DNA from: Orychophragmus violaceus | Taxonomy: Eukaryota > Streptophyta > Magnoliopsida > Brassicales > Brassicaceae | Assembly (NCBI GenBank): GCA_030180135.1 | Contig: CM058230.1 | Location: 24,698,067-24,762,066, forward strand | Direction: 5' to 3' | DNA length: 64,000 nucleotides | Part shown: positions 58,743 to 64,000 of the stretch, in pieces | How positions within the stretch are numbered: the stretch's first letter is position 1 | Layout of the letters: each line of letters opens with the position of its first letter | Position numbers and translations under genes: made by a program | Notes under the pieces: generated by a model | Told to the model about the DNA's origin: nothing | Seen by the model: only the letters and a program-made list of their open reading frames with translations | Databases searched by the model: none

Positions 58743-59108
58743 CCACATATCTATCTTCTACTAAATTACCCACTCCTTCACTCTTGTACTAACTCATGTT
58801 GTATCAGCATAATTCGTTCCTAAACCCATATCTTTTCCATGCTTATACCAAACATAATACTCTGGCATAAATCTATTCATATACAAATGCTTTTGTATAG
58901 GAATTTATTAAGTTTGACCAAAAAAAAAAAATACAAATGCTTTTGTATTCTTTTTCCGGCATAATTGATTTATCGTTCTTGCAAATATCACAAGGACATA
59001 GAAATTTACTGCCGTTGCTATGCGCAAAAGGCAAGCTATTTGCAAACGGGATGAAATAATTATCGACCCCAGCCATGAATTATGCCGTGAAATTTCCCGT
59101 TTATGCAT
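58743..59108 (-). pseudogene. CACTA transposase (TNP2-like) N-terminal fragment
   Basis: The minus strand shows AGVDNYFIPFANSLPF and then FLCPCDICKNDKSI, the Cys-pair pattern of the transposase-associated domain (KCPCxxCxN) at the N-terminus of plant CACTA transposases. An A-rich insertion-like tract near 58910-58930 repeats a short block (TACAAATGCTTTTGTAT occurs twice, 58879 and 58932). The frame is broken. It is separated from its continuation at 51514 by the copia element. Confidence 0.6.
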
Positions 59109-59589
59109 CGATCCGGTTATACATCCACTCCCGACTATTAGTGTAGTTATACTCTCCTGACATTTTTTTTTTTACTTAAAAACATTTCCCTCTGTTTTTT
59201 TCTCAAATTTGTCTCAACATTTTCGTCTATCTTTGTTGTTTGTGTGGCTGAGGAGAAGTGGAACCGATGTTTGTATATATAGAAATGTTTTCCGACTAAT
59301 TTGCGACTATTTCAAAAAAATTAGCTACAAATTAGGTACAACAGGCTTGACACAATATAAACGTGGTTTTATACCGTCTTTTTGCGACTAAAAGAGAAAC
59401 GGTTTAGCGACCCGCCGAATTTAGTCGCTATATAGATGCTTGTGGTCGCAATTTAGCGATTAAAGAGCGAATTTTTCCTATTAATCTCAAAATTAGTCAC
59501 AACTTAGTCGGTAGGTAGTCACAAAATTTAACGATTGTAAATTCAGTCGCAACTTGTAGTCACAAAAAGCCTGTTTTCTTGTAGTGGTT

Positions 59590-59829
59590 GATTGGTTCTT
59601 TGCTGATGAGGGTAGTTGTTGCTGGCCATGAAGAGCATCTTCTTCTACCATCAACGACAATAACAAAGTGTAGAAACAGAAAGAAAGATATGCAGCTTTG
59701 GGTGTCCAACTATAAAATGCAGAAAAGGTTCATATGGAGACTACATATTCCATTTAAGTACAAAAGCATGTATGCTCTTGTGGTTTGGTTCGGCATTGAG
59801 AAACTTAGGTCCATACTGAACATTTTTGG
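59590..59829. other. short spacer, unrecognised
   Basis: Sequence between the CACTA terminus and the next gypsy LTR. A frame on the plus strand (LWVSNYKMQKRFIWRLHIPF near 59695) looks protein-like but I cannot name it. Confidence 0.35.
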
Positions 59830-60451
59830 TGTTATATATGGGTTTAGCACCCCATCTAAGTAGCAGGCCCAAATACATGTTCTCTGTACAAAGGTCGGCC
59901 CAACAGAAATAAACTCTGCCCAATAAGCGAAGGCCCGAACATAAGCATTCGTAACGAGCCCATCATCATCAGCTCGGCTCAGCTCGGTCCACAACCACAG
60001 GTCAGCTCAGATCCACTACGAGCCAAAGGAATGTACGGCTTGGCCCATCTCATCATCAAGTACGGCCCATCCGCACGAGCTCGACCAGTGGTCAACGGCT
60101 TGTAAAAAGTACGACTATATTTTAATATAAATAGGAGTCGTCACTGTACATTAATGTAACTTTTTGGGATTTGTGCACTTCTCACTACTTTCTCTCTCTA
60201 GAGTTAATATCTCCCGAATTGTAAACCGAGCTCGTCTCTTGACCAGCTCGGGCTTTCTCTCTCTGAATGCAATAGGCTCGTTACCTAGCAACTCACTCTC
60301 TTCACTAATCACCGTACATCTCTCTTTCATGACTCATTACCGAAGCTAGTCAGTTCTTTTCTAAGGATAAAAATTTGTCCCTCGGACCCGAGCACGTCAA
60401 CTCTCCCGAGCAAGACGCGTATTTGAACCTTTGTGACAAGCTCGGTTATCA
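59830..60451 (+). repeat. 5' LTR of gypsy element C
   Basis: Starts TGTTATATATGGGTTTAGCA and ends TTATCA; 622 bp. TATA box ATATAAATAG near 60126-60136, followed by a CT-rich leader. The sequence ATTGCCGCTATCTGTGGGGA follows at 60454 as primer region. Confidence 0.8.
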
Positions 60452-60841
60452 TAATTGCCGCTATCTGTGGGGAATTGAAGTTTATTCTTCACTAACCGAC
60501 ATGATCAACAATGACAGGATTGCCACCAAACCGAGACTTCGTTCTCATGACAAATAAGTCCATCTCGGGGACGAACTCTTCTCAAGCAAGGGGTCAACCT
60601 CAGCCTCAGCACGTCTCTCAAATCGCATACCCAATCATTCAGCCGGCGGGCGCCGACCAGCAATCTCCAAACACCGAGAAGCCTCGGCAAGAAACGAACG
60701 ACCAACAAACTGAGCAGAACACTTATGTCCAGCTCAGAGCTCATGACAAAAATTTCCGAGCTATCTCAAGGGAGTAATGCCTGATTCGACAAGCTCGCAA
60801 CAGCGCATGCAGTATGCCAAGGTCAGATAACCGATCTACGG

Positions 60842-62337
60842 ATGGCGAGCCAGCAGGCTTCTGCTCCTCGGACTCGCCTCAACCGAGCATTGTTCGATAA
60901 CGCAACGCCTACAAATCCTAGGAGTCGAACAGTCTCACAGCAAACCGAGGAAACCGGAGAACCTACCGACGATGGAATCCTAAAAAACTCAACACAAGAT
61001 ACTCGTAGGGATAACGAAATCGAGGACCTGAAACCAATGCTGAAAAGTATGACATCGAAAGTCCACCAGGCGATTAGATCGGCACTAGAAATCGATCGTG
61101 TGATAGAAGAGACTCAAAACACTCTTTTTACTCAACGACTCATGAATACTCAAACCGAGCATCCAGCTTCCGCAGTCAATATCAAAATGATGACATACGA
61201 AGGAAAGACCGACCCGAGGCAATTCCTGACGGCCTTCCATATAGCGATGGGCCGAACCAACTTCAGCCTTGGAGAACGAGACGCAGGTTATTGCCAACTG
61301 TTTGTCGAGCATCTGATTGGATCGGCACTAGATTGGTTCTCTCGTCTGGAGCCAAACTCAATCGACGGATATGACGACCTGACGCATACCTTTGTCAAGC
61401 ACTATTCAATGTACATACAAGAGGAAGTATCCAATGCCGACCTTTATGCCATTACTCAGGGACCAAAAGAAAGTCTCCAATCTTACATAAATCGCTTTAA
61501 GAGCGTGCTCGCCAAGATTACGATCACAGACAGCGAAGGCCTACCCGCCCTAAGGAATGGCCTATGGTACAAATCGAGCTTTCGAGAAGAACTAAAAAAG
61601 AACATACCAAGCTCACTTGAAGACGCCCTTCACCGAGCATCAATTTTTATTGACCTCGAGGAAGAAAAAGAAACCCTGGCAAAGAAGTTCGGACCCAAAA
61701 GTTCCAGCTCGAAGGAAAAGTCCGAGAAGAGCTCCGAACGGTACAAACCGCGGCAGCACTTCGATCAGGATTACAAAAGGTCCAAAGAAGAAGACATGGC
61801 AAGAAAAGGCAAGCCGTCCTACTACGTCAGCGACCAGGACCACATAAAAGACGACGAGCGATCGTATCAAGGCCAACGCCAAGATCAACCCCCCAAGGTT
61901 ATCAAGATCAAAACCAGACCAAGCCCTGGAACAACAACAAATTCGTTCGGGGAGGAGACAAGAGAAAACTTTTTTGCGACTATCACCAGCGAGCAGGACA
62001 TAGCACGGCGGAATGCAGAAACCTACAGGCTCTCTCATATGCCGACTACCAAAAAGACGGCAAAAAATTGGTACTCAATCACAATCAGCATCCCCCGAAG
62101 CAGGTTAATCAAGTGGCACAGCCAAAGAATGAGGCCGAACGTTTCAAACTTGTTCAAGAAGAACGAAAGAAACAAGTAGCATTCGCCGAGGAAATTGAGC
62201 AGATAGATGCCAACACGGCAGCTGCAAACAAACGAGATCGTGATGAGGATAAAGAGGGAGCACCTCCACCGAGAAGACGCATTAACATGATAATGGGGGG
62301 GACTAGCGATGGTCAACGAATCAGTCCGATCGATTAA
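60842..62337 (+). pseudogene. gypsy gag (Tat-like), frameshifted before the zinc knuckle
   Basis: From ATG 60842 the frame gives the retrotransposon gag domain (PRQFLTAFHIAMGRTNFS near residue 123, ALDWFSRLEPNSIDGYDDL near 160, HYSMYIQEE near 183), then a Lys/Ser-rich basic region. Near 61910 the meaningful frame changes by one base. The CCHC knuckle CDYHQRAGHSTAEC is then read in the next frame, near 61975-62015, and continues to RRRINMIMGG at 62280-62300. Gag is the particle-forming protein of the element. It is broken by the shift. Confidence 0.85.
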
Positions 62338-64000
62338 AGAATATGAGCGTCGAGCCGCAACCGCTCAGGATTGGCAACGAAACACCAACAACGAGCTCAG
62401 AATCGGCAGCGATATCACCTTTACCGAGCAAGATGCCGAGGGTGTAGACCGACCGCATAATGTGTTGGATCCCCTAGGATCTAGGGTTTGATATATTGAA
62501 TGAAAACCAACCTCGTTCTTACCTTTGAACTGGCAGCGGAATGAGAATGGTGAACGAGATCAGTGGAGCAACGCAGATGCCTTGCCTCTACCAGATACAC
62601 ACGCACGCTTGCTGGAAACGGGATGCTAGTGCCGGATCAACGGGATTCAAATCTCTCTGGTGTGTCTACTGTTTCTGTCAAGAAAAGTGGACTGCCTTCT
62701 GTTTTGGTCGAAACTCTCGAGTTTTATGCGACCTAAACATGCTTAACGGGCCAGACTTAATTAAGTCCCAACCCGAAAAGCTCTTTCGGAAAATCCGAAT
62801 TGTGTCGACCGACACACAAGCTGTGTCGATCGACACAACACCATTATATCGATTATAATGTGTATCCAATACACATTAATATGATCATTACCATAATGAT
62901 CATTCCCATGTCGTAGCTTCCAGTTTGCTTAGGTGTGTGACCCTATAGGATCATATAATACTGGCAGTAAGTATACAACTTACAGATTGCAAGAGGCTTC
63001 TAGCAAAACATTGCAACCGCCCAGTATTATACGAATGTCTGATCTCGACACACAACTATCTCAGGAGTGAGCACAAGTGTGATTTCAGGACACTATCCCA
63101 ACATAATGACCCACTCCTAATCGCAATGCGAATAGGCGATTGCAAAGTATCCAAGATCCTGGTCGACACTGGAAGCTCGGTAGATCTGATCTTCAAGGAA
63201 ACGATACAACGAATGGAACTCAGCGACTATCGCATCAAGCCTTCCACGAAACCACTAACCAGCTTCTCAGGAGACTCGATCAACACGATCGGGACAATCA
63301 AACTCCCTTCTTACGTCGGCCGAATCTCCAAGCTGATCAGATTTGTAGTCGTCGACCGACCAACAATTTACAACGTCATTCTCAGTACTCCATGGATCCA
63401 CGAGATGAAGGCAGTTCCATCCACGTACCACCAATGCGTCAAGTTTCCTACCCTATTCGGCGTTTTTATGCTCCGAGGAGATCAAAGGATATCCCGAACA
63501 TGCTTCCATATCGAGCAAAAGTTACGCCACAAGTCGCAAGCGTACCTTGTCGATGAACCTCAAATCGAGCTACCACCGCCCGACCGACCTCAGTAAGATA
63601 CGATAATACAAGTCAACATTGACATTAGCGACCCCGAGTGCTGCGTCGGAATAGGAGCCGACCTCCGCAAGGATTTACAGGACAAGCTTATTGAGTTCCT
63701 TAAGCAAAATGCTACGACTTTCGCATGGACAACCAATGACATGACTGGGTAGATCCATCAGTCGTGTGCCACGAGCTGCATGTCAACCCAGTCTTCAAGC
63801 CAATTAAGCAAAAAGAAGAAAGCTCGGCCCGAGCGCGCAAAAGCCGTTAATGATGAAGTGGAGTGTTTAACAAAGGCCGGATCGATCGCCGAAGTGAAAT
63901 ATCCAGATTGGCTGGCAAACCCAGTGGTTGTGAAAAAGAAGAACAGCAAGTGGCGAGTTTGCGTGGATTTCACTGACCTTAACAAGGCTTGCCCCAAGGA
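62309..64000 (+). pseudogene. gypsy protease-RT of element C, split by a solo LTR, truncated by the window
   Basis: The segment 62309-62457 (SVRSIKEYERRAATAQDW, FTEQDAEGVDRPHN) continues after the solo LTR at 63109 with protease ILVDTGSSVDLIFKE (intact DTG) and VILSTPWIHEMKAVPSTYHQ. A TAA at 63594-63596 and a one-base loss near 63749 interrupt the linker. RT begins with AVNDEVECLTKAGSIAEVKY and RVCVDFTDLNKACPK at the window end. Protease and RT act in maturation and copying of the element. Reading is clear but not functional as it stands. Confidence 0.85.
62463..63103 (-). repeat. solo copia LTR related to family I (minus orientation)
   Basis: 641 bp from TGTTGGATCCC to ATCCCAACA, flanked by TAATG at 62458-62462 and 63104-63108. 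Removing it restores the protease coding phase. On the minus strand it starts TGTTGGGATAGTG and shares TAGGGTCACACACCTAAGCA with the family I LTRs, so it is a related but separate family. It also has the paired TCGATCGA/TCGACCGA palindromes at 62801-62837. Confidence 0.9.

Larger units (their letters stand above)
51341..59586 (-). mobile_element. CACTA (En/Spm-type) transposon remnant, split by copia family I copy 2
   Basis: On the minus strand the element starts at 59586 with the classic terminus CACTACAAGAAAACAGG. It is followed by sub-terminal repeats of GCGACTAAA/AGTCGC type (59360-59570), then the start of a transposase (59108-58743) that resumes after the copia at 51514. The other terminus was not found; the left border is set where transposase similarity stops beside the RanBP1-like fragment. 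The copia target duplication CCACA lies inside the transposase region. Confidence 0.7.
59830..64000 (+). mobile_element. Tat-like Ty3/gypsy element C (5' half; continues beyond the window)
   Basis: 5' LTR, primer region, gag, protease and the beginning of RT are present in order, then the window ends. The LTR shares GGGTTTAGCACCCC with element A, and the coding parts align with those of element A. Frameshifts and stops show decay. A solo copia LTR splits the protease region. Confidence 0.85.

Overview
The window looks like transposon-dense plant nuclear DNA, most likely from a Brassicaceae genome. The reasons are an S-locus-type (SRK/SLG/ARK) receptor gene with the usual exon structure, plant LTR retrotransposons of both superfamilies with the plant initiator-tRNA(Met) primer site TGGTATCAGAGC, plant-type LINEs, Helitrons with a GC-rich 3' hairpin, a CACTA transposon starting CACTACAAGAAAACAGG, and an endogenous plant pararetrovirus. 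Almost nothing here is an ordinary intact host gene. The only long intact reading frame is the 1357-aa polyprotein of a young copia element.

Layout. 1-4706: 3' part of a decayed Ty1/copia element (family I). 4707-7312: Athila-like gypsy remnant with its 3' LTR, then a chromovirus-type LTR fragment. 7775-8540 (-): 5' fragment of a LINE. 8893-15943 (-): an almost exactly genome-length endogenous caulimovirid (movement protein, coat, protease, RT, RNase H, promoter), riddled with stops and frameshifts and ended by a 59-bp terminal repeat. 16200-19738 (-): Helitron with an RPA-like gene fragment. 20532-about 34360: a Tat-like gypsy derivative that lost RT-RNase H-integrase but kept an antisense ORF region. 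It is itself invaded by a solo chromovirus LTR (23203-25784), a long-TIR Mutator-like element (26504-27871), a Tourist-like MITE (27985-28416), a 1.17-kb tandem duplication (28763-31107) and a solo Athila-like LTR (32038-33578). 34423-35722 (-): a retroposed transcript flanked by 13-bp direct repeats.

36462-42681 carries an S-domain receptor gene with signal peptide, lectin, S-locus glycoprotein and PAN regions, an intron and a transmembrane exon, but no kinase. An intact copia element (37347-41845, target duplication GGCCT) splits its first exon. 42950-44881: likely second Helitron with a nested TIR element. 44919-50797: a full-length LINE with a 14-bp target duplication, disabled only by three in-frame stop codons. 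51015-51340: exon fragments of a RanBP1-like gene. 51341-59586 (-): CACTA transposase remnants split by a near-complete family I copia (51515-58742, target duplication CCACA). 59830-64000: 5' LTR, gag, protease and start of RT of another Tat-like gypsy element, with a reverse-oriented solo copia LTR (62463-63103) in its protease region.

The window is therefore mostly a nested record of insertions, many datable by LTR divergence or closed by target duplications. The most unusual signals are paired ATCGAT-core palindromes shared by unrelated retroelements, two tandem long hairpins in the copia leader, the pararetrovirus whose ends fall at its primer-binding site, the retroposed transcript, and the kinase-less S-receptor interrupted by a young retrotransposon. 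All calls come from reading the sequence; no database search was run.
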